From Hermatobates lingyangjiaoensis (taxonomy: Eukaryota > Arthropoda > Insecta > Hemiptera > Hermatobatidae): DNA of 64,000 nt. Location of the stretch: the NCBI GenBank assembly GCA_026182355.1, contig JAPFBL010000002.1, forward strand, positions 1,612,001 to 1,676,000, written 5' to 3'. Below the pieces are notes generated by a model. It was not told the origin of the DNA. It was given only the letters and a program-made list of their open reading frames with translations, and did no database searches. Shown here piece after piece: positions 11,781 to 24,829 of the stretch. The stretch's first letter is position 1. The number at the start of each line of letters is the position of its first letter. The position numbers and the translations under genes were made by a program.

Positions 11781-13234
11781 CAATAAGGTATTTTAATGAT
11801 AACAGCGATGTGAATTACTGAACCAACAACAATTAATACAATGTTAGGAATTTTTAAATCTAGTTTTTATGAAAAGTTTTCAGTAAACAGTTTGGAGGTA
11901 ACTTATTTCTACTTAGGAATGAAGTATTATCCAGGAAAATCAAGATCTGGAACTCTTTAAGTTATCCAAAATTTATCAGGATAGTGGTTCATCTAGTTGT
12001 ATACAGTACCAAAGCTTACCAGCAAATCAGTTGCTTGCTAAGGAGTATCCTCAATAATTAAAGACCACGTGAATACGCATTTAAGACTAAATTACTGTTA
12101 CGGTGCCATTAAGTCATGTTTATAGGTCGGTGTGTACTAAAGACTCTTAAATTAATTGTTAATCAAAACATAACTCATCAGTGTGGCCCTAATTACTATC
12201 TGGAAATCTTTTCTAAAAGTAGTTTCTAACTTTTCTAAAATAGCAAAACTTTATGTAGCTGAACTACTTTTGAGGTTATCCTTAGTCTAAAAGTTAACCT
12301 TCAAACTTTAGGACAATTAAAAATGATTTTAAAAAGTCTGACAAAAAACAATTCTTTTATGTTCAAGAAATGTCCTCTTTTGTTGCCTCAGAGCCCTTGG
12401 TACGACAGTTATATCTTACTTGGTATGGTCCTTTGTCGACGATTTTTGGAACTCTTTGTGTAGAATATTAATATAGCTTATTTTAGTTTTGTATAAAAAA
12501 GTTATTTTTACTAGTTAATTATTGGTTGAATAGTAATTAAGAAGAAGGGTATAATTAAGAAGGTGAATAAAATGAATGGCCTTGTAACTACATTAAGTAT
12601 TATTTTTATTTTTTTACCTTATACTTTAGGTATACACATTAATTATCTCAAGTGAATACTCTCTAGTCTTTCTCATTCTCTTTGGTATGCACAATAGTCG
12701 CCTCGTTTGATCATGAACAGTTCAATTCTTTACCATATTATATCAAACACATTTCCTGAGAAATATACAAAATGTACTTACGATTTATAATATATTAGCA
12801 AATGAATATTAAAAATTTATATGTATTTTCTAATAATAATAAACCTAGACACCAGGTGAAGACTATTAACAACACAGGCTTCCGCTTCTCACAGCACCTA
12901 TTGTATGACTAAGTAATTGAAACAGGATTGTATGCTAATCTTGTATTTCTGAGTGCTTTTCACAAATAAGATTTCATTTTGGTTAATATACTTTTTTTCA
13001 TATTCTTAAAGAATTGTACGTTTTGTTCTAAGGGTGTGAATTGAAAACTATAGTGAAATTTATTGACTTTCTATTTGTTTCTGCTGTTCTGAAAGATTGC
13101 AAATGAACAATTTTAGTTCTCTTTCCAGCGATGTTGGTAGATAATATTAAATAAATATTCAAAATAGACACTTTGGAGTAGTTAGTATCTCGTGTCTAGT
13201 GAGATCACAGAGGATGTTATATATTTTATAACAT
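11781..13234. other. AT-rich DNA, nothing recognised
   Basis: No open frame, RNA gene or repeat with a recognisable relative in the window was found. Confidence 0.45.
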
Positions 13235-13430
13235 ATATATAAAACGATTTCACATAAACACGTGAAATAGCAAACAATTATCAAACCACAGTATGAAATT
13301 GGAAAACAAGACTAAGATCTTTCAACCGTAACGAGCGCTCTTCGTCAGGGTTTTTGACTCTGACGAAGACCTCTCGTTAGGGTTGAAGGATCTTAGTATT
13401 GTTTTCCCATTTTATATTGTGGTTTGATCA
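13235..13430. repeat. Foldback element family B, second copy
   Basis: Hairpin between ATTATCAAACCACA at about 13279 and TTGTGGTTTGATCA ending at 13430, with a left extension containing CACGTG. The core CTCTGACGAAGACCTCTCG followed by GTTGAAGGATCTTAG is present in the right arm. It has a shorter centre than the copy at 7450. Confidence 0.75.
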
Positions 13431-15430
13431 TATTATATTATATAAATTAATGTGATTTATTAATTTTCATTGTATACTCTTTTGATGACCAATGAAATAT
13501 TGCTTTCAATGAAGAAAGAAACTTTCAAAACTTAATCATACTTGTTAGAATATTATGAAAAACAAATCCAGAGGACTTCAAATCGTGTAAATACTTATAA
13601 AAAACCTATGTATATTGCAAACATATAACTATGTATAACATAAATAATTATAATTATTTTATAATTATAAAACCAAAATGAATTGGTTAAGTAATTGGTT
13701 AATTGGCACGATACAACAAATTCTCATGAAAGTTCTTGTTCAAATAACACTTGCAAACGAATAAAGTTTTAAACGTTTTATACTAAAAGGTATCTATTTA
13801 ACTTACTGCAATCGATTAAAAATTTCTTTTTAGAAACGTTAAAGTTCAATAAAACCCGTTTGCCTTGATTCTGTTATAACTTGTTCTAAATTTACGTAAA
13901 CAAGTAGAGTAGATGAAGATCATTCAAAGTCATGTATTGCGTTTTTCGGCCACATTGGCTCTTCCAATGAGCTAAAATTTGTGATATTTTTACTGTAATA
14001 TGCTGAATTTAAGTACATACTATTTCAAAATGCTAGTTTTGTATTGTTAGATTAGAAAAATATTATATTTGAATCCAAGAAAGATAATACACTTTTGCTA
14101 AATGTAATTTGTCATAAATGAAACAGCCAGCACTTCAATAAGAAAAATATTTTTATATTAAATTTCATTATTATTTATCCAACGGTACATGTCAAAACAT
14201 GTACCATGCTCTGAAGATTTCAAATTCAATCAGAATTCAATTATTTTTCTTTTAATTTTTCTGGTATTGAGAATTAATAAAGAAGTATCAGTTAATGCTG
14301 TCATTAACACTATACAAATTACAGAATTGCAACTCTTTACTACACTTAGAGGTACAGGAAAACAAGTTGGACCTAAAATGATATAATAGGTAATTAAGCG
14401 ACTTCCACATAATTTACTATTACCCAAAGCTTATACAACCCATATACAATGTAATGGGCTATTTTTGATTATAACATCAATTTGGTCCATCAAAAGTGTG
14501 ACCTATAGTTGACCACTATATTAGCACACTCACATACATACACTCAAGTTAAGAATTTAAAATATAAATATACTTTCACTTCCTGAAACTTTATTTTTTT
14601 TATTTAATTTTCTTTTTTTTATTATTTATTTTTATTAATTAACAATGCGTTTGCTAAGAAATATGGACAAGCTTAAAAACCAGTCGATGAGAAAAATCTG
14701 CAGAGAAAAGTTTATTTTTAATTTATAAATTAATTTAAAAACAATATTTATTTCCCTTATAATTTTGTAAATAATTTGTATTTGAATGCGTTTTTCAAAC
14801 ACAATAAATTAATCATTAAATTAGCTGACTTCACGATTAGTGCTTTATTCATATCGAGGGTTAGTCAATTGGGGTTTATTCAATCAAATAATAGAAAACC
14901 ATTAACTGGATTATTAAAGTAACATTTTAAAATTTACTGGTAATATTTTGCAAACTACGACTATTTAATTAAAATAAATTTAGATTTATTAATTTGTATA
15001 TTTTTTCAGTGTATTGAAGAAAAGTTTGATTTATAACAAATACATTCTTGTTCGAAAGAAATTTAAATAAAGGAGCCCTCAATACAGCAGAGCGATGCGG
15101 AGAATCAATGTATATAATTTAGTTGTCTTGTTTGAACTCCAGTCTGTTACCAACCAAACTAAACGTATACTGTAGACATCTCCATGCTAACTTGTAAGCG
15201 GTAAATACAAAAGCAGTCGTTGAATAAGAAGGATTGATCACTCCAAAAATAACAAAAATCGGGTTTTATTCTAAATAGGTAATCCTAAATTTATCTATAC
15301 TCACATGTACGTAAAGTGCACTGCATGTATATAAAGTTCAGTGTAAAGAGAATTAACGACTACAGGCTCAGACAAACGTCTGTTTCAAGAGGTTGCATAT
15401 ATATTTTTTTATTTTTTATTTTTATTATTT
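13431..15430. other. AT-rich DNA with a weak repeat fragment
   Basis: Around 14440-14560 are degenerate matches (TTTGGTCCATCAAAAG, then TTAGCACACTCACATAC) to the 3' half of the 2-kb element described at 21218. No gene is supported. Confidence 0.4.
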
Positions 15431-15439
15431 GAGGGTGGC

Positions 15440-15760
15440 TATAGCCCTGCGTCTTAAAAAAAAACTATTGTACTTCCCCTCTTCTGTACTAAAGTACCCC
15501 AGCAGTTAGCTTCAACGCCTCCAAGAAGCTCAGCACTTTTGCTGGTTCCAGCGGTAAAAGTTTTTCTATGGTTTGTTGAGTGTCCCGAAGCACCTGCCTC
15601 TCTGCAGCAAAGTTGCCTTACAAGTTATCAGCAGGTGCAACGGTGTTTCTTCCTCTTTTCAGAATCTGCACAAACCATCATTGATAATTTCCATTCAGGC
15701 TCCCTATGTTTCGGGAGAAAGTACTTCCTTTCTCCTTCTTCGGGTCCTCAGGTGAACTTG
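15440..15760 (-). pseudogene. LINE ORF2 C-terminal tail with Cys/His knuckle
   Basis: Minus-strand translation gives EIINDGLCRF, a stop, KEEETPLHLLITC and then LLQRGRCFGTL. This is the C-x2-C ... H-x4-C tail of jockey/R1-type LINE polyproteins, with the second cysteine codon mutated to TGA. Only the last part of the element is recognisable. The GC-rich stretch continuing to about 16190 may be more of this element or a second one. Confidence 0.65.
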
Positions 15761-16190
15761 TGGGAGGTTCTTACTAGTTAGCGATTTTGGACCCTCTGCT
15801 CTTCCGGAGGATGGTCTCCAGACTTCCTTCTCCTTACAGGGGAAAATCCCTGAAGCTCTATCGGTGGCATTTTGTCCGCTCCGGCAGAGCACCGCATACT
15901 GGAGTAAGGATATGTACTCAAGGGGGTCGCCTGGTGCCCTTGAGGCTCCGTTCATAATACAGTAACCCCTGTATCATCCATTCTTCGGCGCGGTTAGCAT
16001 TACACCTTAGATTGGGGCTGGGATAAAAGGAGGGGATTTGGGGATTAAGAAGGATGGGAAACAAAGGTGGTCAGGCCCAGTCCCTGATCACCTTCTCCTA
16101 TTCTTTCGTTTGTCCCTGCATATAGCAGGTTAACAGGGTAGCCTCGTGAAGACCGAAAGTCGGAGTTGAGTGTTAGAGGCTATTAGAGGC
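15761..16190. other. GC-rich transposon-like stretch, unassigned
   Basis: Composition contrasts with the flanks and resembles the LINE tail next to it. An 83-codon minus-strand frame at 15704-15955 is open but unrecognised. Confidence 0.35.
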
Positions 16191-16466
16191 GCTTAATCAC
16201 TCCATTACTACCCCTTGCATATATAAGATTTCTTCATCGTATAGTTTAAGTGAGTTATCAACAAGTTCCAGTCTACTTAAGATAATAGTTAAATATTGAA
16301 AATGTACACTACTTCTTGTAATAAAACAGTACGTTAACGCCTTCGAAAGAGATGAAAGTAGTTTGAAATGTATTATCAAAGTAATACCTCTGGCAAAAAC
16401 TTACAAGTCCAACTTACACTCAACATATATTACAATAGTTCTGATACAGAAAGAATGATGTTCAAG

Positions 16467-16551
16467 TGGGTTTTTGACTCTGACGAAGACCGCTTGTTAC
16501 GGTTGAAAGATCTTAGTCTTGTTTTCCCATTTCTTATTGTGGTTTGATCAT

Positions 16552-16553
<2 letters not shown>
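16467..16553 (+). repeat. Family B half-element with intact core
   Basis: A single arm, not a foldback. It has CTGACGA (16480-16486), one A, a 5-bp stem GACCG/CGGTT (one G.U pair) with a 7-base loop, then GAAAG from 16505. It ends with TGTGGTTTGATCATTGA and runs into a TA microsatellite. Confidence 0.8.

Positions 16554-16554
<1 letters not shown>

Positions 16555-16588
<34 letters not shown>
16555..16588. repeat. TA microsatellite
   Basis: TA run at the end of the family B half-element. Confidence 0.95.
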
Positions 16589-16589
<1 letters not shown>

Positions 16590-16829
16590 CCTTTTCCTTT
16601 ATCATTATTTATATGTTTATTTTTAGTGTCATATGGCTATAACGTTTTATAAAAAAATATTTAACTCCTTAAGAAATCATTTTAATCTACAAGTTCATTT
16701 TTGCCTTCACAGTTATTAATGATTCTCAGATTTGTTTTAAAAAATAACAGAGGTCGTAACATTTAAATTTATAAAGCAAGAAGATACAATTTAAGTTGAC
16801 GAAAAGATGTGAGTAAGAATATTTTACTA

Positions 16830-17165
16830 AATGAAACTCAATCCCATTTTCAAACTACAATGAGAAGCAGGTGTGCGAAGATGAATTTTAAAAACTAAAC
16901 AAGAGGAAGGTGGTGCAACGGGAACAAGATAATTGGGAGGGGAGTGGGAATGCAAGGTGGGATCTGTGAGGAAATCGCTAACAGGTGTGGAGACAAACAA
17001 TGCTTCGCCACTAGCGCCATTACAAATTATCGCCACAGGTGGATCCTGTCTTTGTCTTGGCTCGCCAGCTGGGTCCAGATTACGTCACTCTCAGAAACGC
17101 CCCCAACGCTTAGCAAAACACATTATCTCTGACTCAAAGTCGAAATGCAGTCAATACGAGTAACA
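16830..17165. other. GC-richer unique stretch, unassigned
   Basis: Higher GC than its flanks, with overlapping 60-76 codon frames on both strands, none recognised. It contains TTACGTCA and a CGCCCCC block, so a regulatory role is as possible as coding, but neither is demonstrated. Confidence 0.3.
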
Positions 17166-17282
17166 GACTCCAACAGGTCTTCCACCAGTAAGTTTATTAT
17201 GCTCAACAATAAACCATTCCTTCATTCCACTATCAGCATTTCAAATAAATTAAATGTCAATTATTAGTTATTCCAGTCATTT

Positions 17283-17618
17283 GGTTTTATATTTTTTTTT
17301 TATCATTTAAACCGATCCCCTAGCGGGTGATAATATCGGCCATTTATCTGCTTCTTGTTTTATCGGTGATTCTACAGATTCTACATTGGGAGTCCTAAAT
17401 TTTACCTAACTCAAGTGCATTTTGAGTAGGGATTTTTAACGATTACTTGACATCGTACAGGCTCGGGACCGACGGTCTTAACGTCCTCTCCGAGGGACAA
17501 CGCACTCAGATTTATTCACCTCCAGCGCGAATAAATCGAGGACCGGGTGGGAATCGAAGCCCGGACTACCAACCCAGAGGCGAGTACATTAATCACTGAG
17601 CTAACCTGGCACCCTTGA
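17283..17618 (-). repeat. tRNA-derived SINE, full-length copy
   Basis: Read on the minus strand it starts near 17614 with a tRNA-like head: TTAGCTCAGTGATTAATG resembles an A box and GGGCTTCGATTCCC a B box, with about 40 bases between. A conserved body follows, shared with copies at 3425 and 51735. The order head-body-tail and the internal RNA polymerase III promoter are those of a tRNA-SINE. Confidence 0.85.
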
Positions 17619-18086
17619 ATTTGGTTTTATATTAATCATGATTCAAAAGAATTATTGTTTAATTTACTTCTGGGTAAACTACGACATATGTATATGATGA
17701 AAAGAGTTTTGGTCACACCTACTAGCGATAAGACATTACGAGGCTGCTGAGATAGAATCAGAAAGATCATTTTGTACTTAACAATCAATTAATTACTTTT
17801 TCTATAAATTAGTACAAATGGCACACATATTCTACTATACACTCCTTTATTTTAATAAATCTCAGTCATATATATGAATAAGAACATGGATGATTAAACT
17901 TTGAATTAAAACTAACGGTCAAACTCCAAATAAGTAAATATGGAAGAAAATTTTTACTATAATACATTTCGTAACATACATATATTAATTATGCAAAAGC
18001 TACTTTGTACAGTTGGATGACCTTTTCATTTAAATTTATAACTGAGATATAATTAAAATTAGGCAAGCTGAGCTCCTTAGATCTAG

Positions 18087-18290
18087 TGTCACTCACATCA
18101 CTCACACTCCCTCACACTCACTCACTTTCACTCTCACTCACTCACACTCCCTCACACTCACTCACTTTCACTCACTCACAACCACACTCCCTCACACTCA
18201 CTCACTTTCACTCTCACTCACTCACACTCCCTCACACTCCCTCACACTCACTCACTTTCACTCACACACAATCACACTCACTCACAATCT
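18087..18290. repeat. CTCACA-type minisatellite
   Basis: Irregular repeats of CTCACACTCC, CTCACACTCA and CTCACTTTCA. The apparent reading frame rich in Ser, His, Thr and Leu is only a translation of the repeat. Confidence 0.95.
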
Positions 18291-18879
18291 AAATTGAAAA
18301 ATGAGTTGTCTGCCAATGTTCAATGACTGGTTAAATTGAGAAAAAAACACATTCCAGAGGTAGTGATAATACTCTATTAATACTATCTATTATTATCACT
18401 AACAGTAATATATATTATACTATTATTAATAAAACAATAATAATAAAATACCTTATATAATTATAAGGTATTATATTAACACAAGGTAATATTCCATAAC
18501 ATGTATTAACTCCTGTTATGGGGTCTAACCGTTCTAAAGTTATGACTCCATAAAGAGTCATAGTATCTTTATAATCAACTATGTATACTCTGTGTGCATA
18601 ATTGATAATGCATCCGATAATATCCTAGATTCGTTTCATTCGGGATAATGATTTTAAAATAATAATTTTTTTAAAAGTATAACTATCCATCTTTTAGTTA
18701 TCATATGTGCATGATTTCATTAGTGTCAATTTCAGTTGCTAAATCATAGGTTTAATGAGTGCTAATGTCGCCTGTTTCTTTTCACCATTAAACCAAGGCT
18801 ATTCAAAAACACTCACCCACCTCCCAAGAGTTCATCAATTCTTCTAACTAATACGTTTTCTCCGTTATTTGCAACATGT

Positions 18880-19541
18880 AGGAACCACAATACTTCTACA
18901 AAATCGCAGCATGATTGGTGCTCCTACTTTAAGTTTTAAGTCATGAGCAGGCATTCCAGGAGCAGTCACAGAGTCAAGAAATTCAGTTAGATAATGAACT
19001 GCTTCCTAATCATAAGTTCTTTCCTCAGCTTGATAAAGTGCAAGAACTCGTTTATTGATTTTTCCTGCCTGCTCTTTTGTAGGAGTGAAATTGCTCGTTC
19101 ACAACGCAAGTTATTTTGAATAGATGGCAGATCTTGAACTTCAGGAAACACCTTGTGAATTATCACTTACTCGGAACTTAAATGCAATTGAAACTGAAAT
19201 CAACTAACAATACCTACTTACTATATCTGTAAGATATATCTTCTAAGATAGCTTAGAAGGCCATAACTTCGTTTCTAAGTTGAATTGTCAATACATTCAA
19301 AACTTAAATTTTAAGTTAGACATACACAAACCTACTTTCTAAGTTTCAGCTTGCTATGCCTTATGGTAGCTAAGTTTGCTTGTGACAAAATTTTGCGGAC
19401 AAACCGACAAACTGACAAACCAACAGACAGAATTTTTTTCTAAGGGTAGATTCGGTTTCTCTAATGTATGAAACTTAAAGATAACTTGAAAGTTCATACA
19501 TGAGTCAGCTCTAAGCAATGTACAGACAAAACCATTCTTTT
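18880..19541 (-). mobile_element. Helitron remnant with helicase tail
   Basis: Minus-strand copy of the family at 9690, starting TTTTGTCTGTACATTGC and containing CCGCAAAATTTTGTCAC. The downstream frame includes LTEFLDSVTAPGMPAHDLKL followed by KVGAPIML, a good match to the GMPPH..L.LKVGAPIMLLRN region of Helitron helicases. The middle of the element is missing and frames are broken, so it is non-autonomous. Confidence 0.8.
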
Positions 19542-19592
19542 ATATATATATATATATAAAATCAATTAGATGAAGCGATTCTTCGAACTGAC

Positions 19593-19818
19593 TAAACTAT
19601 AATTATCGAAAGAATACACAGAAATGCAATGACTGAAACTCACTACTATATTTTCATGGCCTCGTCATCAGGAAGATGGATATGAATCGCTCGAAAAGTC
19701 AGTCGCTATCAGCCTTTGGAGCGATTAACATCTATCTTCCTGATGACGAGGCTATCAAAATATAGAAGTGAGTTTCAGTCATTGCATTTCTGTGTATTCT
19801 TTCGATAATTATAGTTTA
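19593..19818. repeat. Foldback element family C
   Basis: Arms TAAACTATAATTATCGAAAG (19593 on) and its reverse complement ending at 19818, with an unpaired centre around 19690-19720. The right arm reads CTTCCTGATGACGAGGC and then ATCAAAATATAG. A diverged half copy lies at 23640. CTGATGA is present, but the following hairpin is short and GAAA is CAAA in two of three arms. Confidence 0.75.
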
Positions 19819-19839
19819 TATATGTATTACTATTCAGAG

Positions 19840-19945
19840 AAAAAAAAAACGGAGAAACAACTGCAAAACTAACTTTAATATTTTTTGATATTCTAGTCAT
19901 CAGGAGCAGAAGAACTCTGCTTGCCTGGCTGACTAAGCACGCAGC
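19840..19945 (-). repeat. Family C-like half-element
   Basis: Minus strand reads CTGCTCCTGATGACTAGAA, then TATCAAAAAATATTAAAG. It resembles the family C layout and sits directly next to that foldback. Confidence 0.5.
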
Positions 19946-19989
19946 GCTTATGAACATGTGATTTGTATACCTCCATTCATAAAAAAAAA

Positions 19990-21215
19990 TCTGGAGTGGC
20001 CTACACTCAACTTTACTATAAGTAACTTAATATAGAATTTCTTGAGTATATAACACACAACGTCTCATTTAAGCATAACGTAAACATCTAAATGGGATAT
20101 GATTATTAGTCTTTCATTCTTGAGGTAGTACAGATAGTGATTGAAGGACATATCAATATATAAGCTTATTTTTGTACATCACACAGCTGATGCAAATAAT
20201 TTCATTAGTATAACTACAGCAGTAATAACATCTTTGAAAAAACAAAATGAACACTTCTTGATACAAAATATTCTCCTACAAGAGAACATGGCTTTTGTTC
20301 AAATAGCCAGTGGATTTCTTACATCGTTTATTTGACATCCTTCTACATTGAATATTCAAGTAAAATTTTCAAATTTAAAACAGGAAAATACCCTTATTTT
20401 CTGTGAAAAACATCATAAACATCGAAGAAAAAATATTGTTTTAAGATGATTTATAATTATAGATGTACGATAATTACATTTATTAATCTCTAAACGAAAG
20501 ATTTCAATTTTGAATTATCTTTTACATTTTCGGTCTTTTATAGAATTATTATACTGGGAATTTTATGGCTTCTTAGCATTTAATAAGATCATTTTCCTTC
20601 TCCTTTGTCAAATATCATTTATACGAATTTTTTCTGAGTGAGTGTTATCCTTTTCCTGCCTTCTGTACTCAGTTATAAGTTTGCTATGAATGCATATTGA
20701 GAAAAAATATATTAGTAATTAGCCAGTTTACATACTCAAATCGAAGGCAAAACCAGCTATTCAATATAATTTAAATCTTTTATAGTTGGGAGCTTCTAAT
20801 TTTTGAAAATAATAAATATGAACTATTAGACTAGAATTGTAAAAAAAACTGGATATTTCTCAACAAACATAAGTCCTCTTTCTTGAGGAAAGAGTCCATT
20901 CATTACATTTCAATATCATGGAAAGGTACTACATTCACAATTATAATGTAATTATAACTGATATTAAGTTTTGCTCAAGAGTGCAATATATAGATTTATT
21001 AAAGCATTTTATGAGACAAATCCATCATGCCATGGAAGCCAAAGGTAGTTTATTTATGTTTATTGGCGGTGATTTTTTTACATATAACAGTATTATTCCT
21101 CTTACATCTCGTATAAGTCAATAAACTATTTAAATTGTTCTTTTATAAATATCAATTTTATCTCAGTGGTTTTGCTCAAAAAATTTCTAAGTCAATGTAA
21201 ACCATGTAAAAAAAT
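19990..21215 (+). mobile_element. 2-kb AT-rich DNA element, 5' module only
   Basis: Begins AAATCTGGAGTGGCCTACAC and ends TAAGTCAATGTAAACC, immediately before a second copy with the same start. It shares GATGCAAATAATTTCATTAG and ACTACAGCAGTAATAACAT with the copies at 21218, 26405 and 61060. No protein is encoded. The short frame at 20918-21124 has no recognised relative. Confidence 0.7.
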
Positions 21216-21217
21216 CT

Positions 21218-23260
21218 GGAGTGGCCTACACTCAACTTTACTATAAGTAAACTTAATATCAAACTTCTTGGGTATATAATATATAATGTCTCATTTCAGC
21301 ATAATATTATCGTCTAAAATGGAGATGTTTATTAGTCTTTCATTCATGAAGTAGTACAGATAGTGATTGATCCACTTTTTTTGTATGTCACACAATTAAC
21401 AGTTATACAATCATTAGTATAACTACAGCAGTAATAACATTATAAAAAGTAAATTAAAAATTTGCTTGTACGAAATAATTTCCTACAAGAAAGAATGGCT
21501 TTTGCTCCAATAGCCAGTGGATCTCTTACATAGTTTATCTGACCTCCTTCTACATTTAATACTTAAGACAAATTTTCCCATTTAGAAATTAAAAATATTT
21601 TAAGTATATTAAAAGCACTACAAATTATTTGTCTGAAATGTTAAAAATATGTAAGAAAAAATGTCGTTTTAAGATAATTTTTAATTTAAGATGTAGGTTA
21701 ATTTCATTTATTATTATTAAAAGAATTTTTTTTTAATTCTGAATAATGATCTACATTTTTAGTCTTTTATCAAATTATTATACTGGACATTTTATGGCAT
21801 GCTAGAGAGTTTTTTAAAAACTCACTTTTCTTTCCCTTAGTCAAACATCATAAAAATCCAATTTACTCTGAGCGAATGTTATTTTTTCTCACGTGCTGTA
21901 CTCTACACTTTGCTGAAAATGTATATTGAGAAAAAATATGTTGGTAAATAGCGACTTTTGTATTGTCAAATCAAGTTCGAAGCCGACTTTTCTGTACAAT
22001 TTTAAATTTAAAAGCTGGAAGCTTGAAATTTTTAAGTATAATGGTATGAACTATTAGACAAGAATAGTGAAAAAAATGGATATTAGTCGAAAACATAGAA
22101 GGTCTCTTAAAGGATGAAAAAGTTCATTCCACAAACTTCAGTATTAACCAAAAATAATGTCATTCATAAACATAAAAAAATCAACATCTGATATTAATCC
22201 TTGTAGAATGTTGCAACATGTAGATCGATTAGAACATTTTGTTAGACAAACTCATCATACCATGAAAAGAATCAGAAATTATATGTTTAATATGCTCTAT
22301 TGTCGTTGAATTTTTACATATAAGAATTATATTCTTTTTATATCACATATAAGTCGTTAAATCATTTCAAAATTTTCATTATATCTATAAACATTATATT
22401 ATTTCGGTCAATTCACTCAAAATAATTCTAAGTCAATGTAAACAATGTAAAAAAATATCAACAATTCGACAAGTATAGTAGGTGATCCATTAGTCTGGGA
22501 TAAACAAACAGTTTTTATAGCTTTATTGCACTTTGCCATGATTGAACTTTCATGATTTTTTTTCTAAATTACTAATTTTTTGTTCCGTTTTTGGTAAAAT
22601 TTTCATGGTTTCTTAATGAGCTGTTTAACGTTAAAAAAACATTTTCTGAAAACAGAAATCGTACTTTAACGCCCCTTTGGCAAATGTAATTTTAAAAACA
22701 AATATCTCATTTCATTCTCCATACAATGATCTATTTTTAGGTATTGTTTGATTTTGATCGGTCATACGGCATGGCTTGTATGGCTCTCTTAAGCTTTGAG
22801 ATTGAATTGAAGTTCTAATTTTTACATTTTATTGAAAAAAATATTTTCAGTTTTTTTAAATTTTGAATATTTTTCTTTTATTGCATTTGTAACCTCAAAG
22901 ATAGTGCCAACATTTCAAAACTCTAAAGTTAGGAGTTTAGGAGAAAAAATGTTGTCTATAAACAGGTTTTTGGCAAAAAAAGTGACTTTCCCGTCATGCA
23001 TAATTCTTCCCAAACAATAGGGATCATCTATACTATGATAGGGCCCATTTTTGTGTAAAATTTCAACTTGATCCATCAAAGATTCTCGACCGTAGCATGG
23101 TACTAAGCAATGCTAACACACTCACCCACCCACCCACCCACACAAAGACATCATCAAAAAACTTCATAAAACAACCTCTGGGACCTCAAAACATGTAATT
23201 CTGTCAAAACCTCAAGATCAAATTTTTCATAATCACTATACTTTATTTATAGTAAAGTAA
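21218..23260 (+). mobile_element. 2-kb AT-rich DNA element, full-length copy
   Basis: This is the longest copy and defines the family. The 5' end contains ACTTTACTATAAGTAAA. The 3' end (CACTATACTTTATTTATAGTAAAGTAA) is nearly the reverse complement of the same motif, so the ends are inverted repeats. The 3' module includes a poly(ACCC) tract and the block GGGACCTCAAAACATGTAAT. No transposase is present, so it is probably a non-autonomous DNA transposon. Confidence 0.7.
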
Positions 23261-23639
23261 AAATTGATAATAAAACGACATTTAACAGCCTGTATTATAA
23301 AATAGGAAAACCCTCATGTATTCTTCTACAACAGAAGGTTGTCAACCTCAAATTTCAGTGAGGCATAATTGAATAGTGAAGTAAAGTCAGGAGCCATATT
23401 TAATATTTATTGAAAAATTAAATGCAACTGATATGGAATGTTCATCCTTTTCATATGTAAACAAACAAAAACACAGATCTGGTATTCATTTCATATTTAA
23501 ATAAATAAAGTACGTTTCTCCCCATATCCTTTCAAGTTCCTTTTCAAACTGAACCTTTTTCAAAGCCATCAACAAAAGAACCAAAACGAAAAATGACATT
23601 TAATAAAAATCCAACTATTAATATATATATATGTAAACT

Positions 23640-23725
23640 ATATTCACAAAAAAGAACACACAGAAATGAAACAGAAACTCACTGATATATTTTGATGGCT
23701 TCGTCATCAGGAAAATAGATGTGAA
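23640..23725 (-). repeat. Family C half-element
   Basis: Diverged single arm matching 19593-19690 (ACACAGAAATG, AAACTCACT, TTCGTCATCAGGAAAATAG on the plus strand). Confidence 0.65.
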
Positions 23726-24190
23726 TCACTCTGAAGACTGGTAACAACTCAGTGATCTATAAATATATCACAAACATGAATATCCTAAAACAAAAATCAC
23801 AACCATATATCTTAATCTATTCTTTGTGATATATATTTCTTTAATATAAAATATATATCACAAACAAATATACTGAAGTAAGTTAAGAAAAATTTTTTAA
23901 ATATCTTGAAGTTTATTTGGTAATTACTAAAATAAAACATGTCCAATTTTAATAATTTTAAAAGGAAATTATTACCATAAATAAAGTTTCTTTTTGCTGG
24001 AATTACCTTTAAAAAATTCATTATTTTCATTAAAACAAATGCTCAAATAATCAAAATAAAGTGTTAAAAAGTCTAGAAATTAGAGAAATTTGGCAAATTA
24101 CTTCTTTAATAAACATGATATAGGATTAAATTTAGTTTAAACACATTTAAAAACTAATTTCATGGATACTTAAATAGTTTTTATATAATT

Positions 24191-24829
24191 GTGTTGATAT
24201 AATTTTTAATAATAAACATTTCATAATATCAAAATTATTAATATGATTGATCATATATAGAAACTACAGTTTCAAAGTATGAAAAAAAATATGTGATAAT
24301 GCAGAATGAACCAAAAGTAAGTTTACAACTGTCCAAATCTTTTCTTTGTTACATAAAGATTTCAATTGGTGAACAATATAATACAAGTATTAAATTAATA
24401 TTAAATTCAAATGGATATTAAATTTATATTGGAAGTTAGAAAAGAACAGAGTAAATTAGTTGAAATTAAATACAATATATGAATGTTGAATTGAACTATT
24501 GAGGTTTTTAGCAAGAGGAATTAGTATGAAATTAGTAAATAACTTAATTAATCTACCAATAGGAAGAAATATGACATTATAACATATTGAACAAGTAATG
24601 AACATTTAAAGTGCTCAACCTATCATTTAGTGTTGATATAATTTTTAATAATAAACAATTCATAATGTCAAAATTATAAATATGACTATATATAGAAATA
24701 TTAAAAATTTTCAATGAATTTAACAACTATATGATAATAAAGAATGAACCAAAAGTAAGTTTACAGTTACCCAACTCTTTTCATTGCTTCATAATGATTT
24801 CAATTGGTAAACAATTATAATACAGGTAA
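24191..24829. repeat. Two direct copies of a 200-bp AT-rich segment
   Basis: Segments 24191-24389 and 24632-24829 share GTGTTGATATAATTTTTAAT, GAACCAAAAGTAAGTTTACA and GATTTCAATTGGT. They are diverged by substitutions and small indels. The intervening 240 bp is unrelated. Confidence 0.75.

Noticed and set aside
18086..18292. Ser/His/Thr/Leu repeat protein frame
   Set aside because: It is only a translation of the CTCACA minisatellite.
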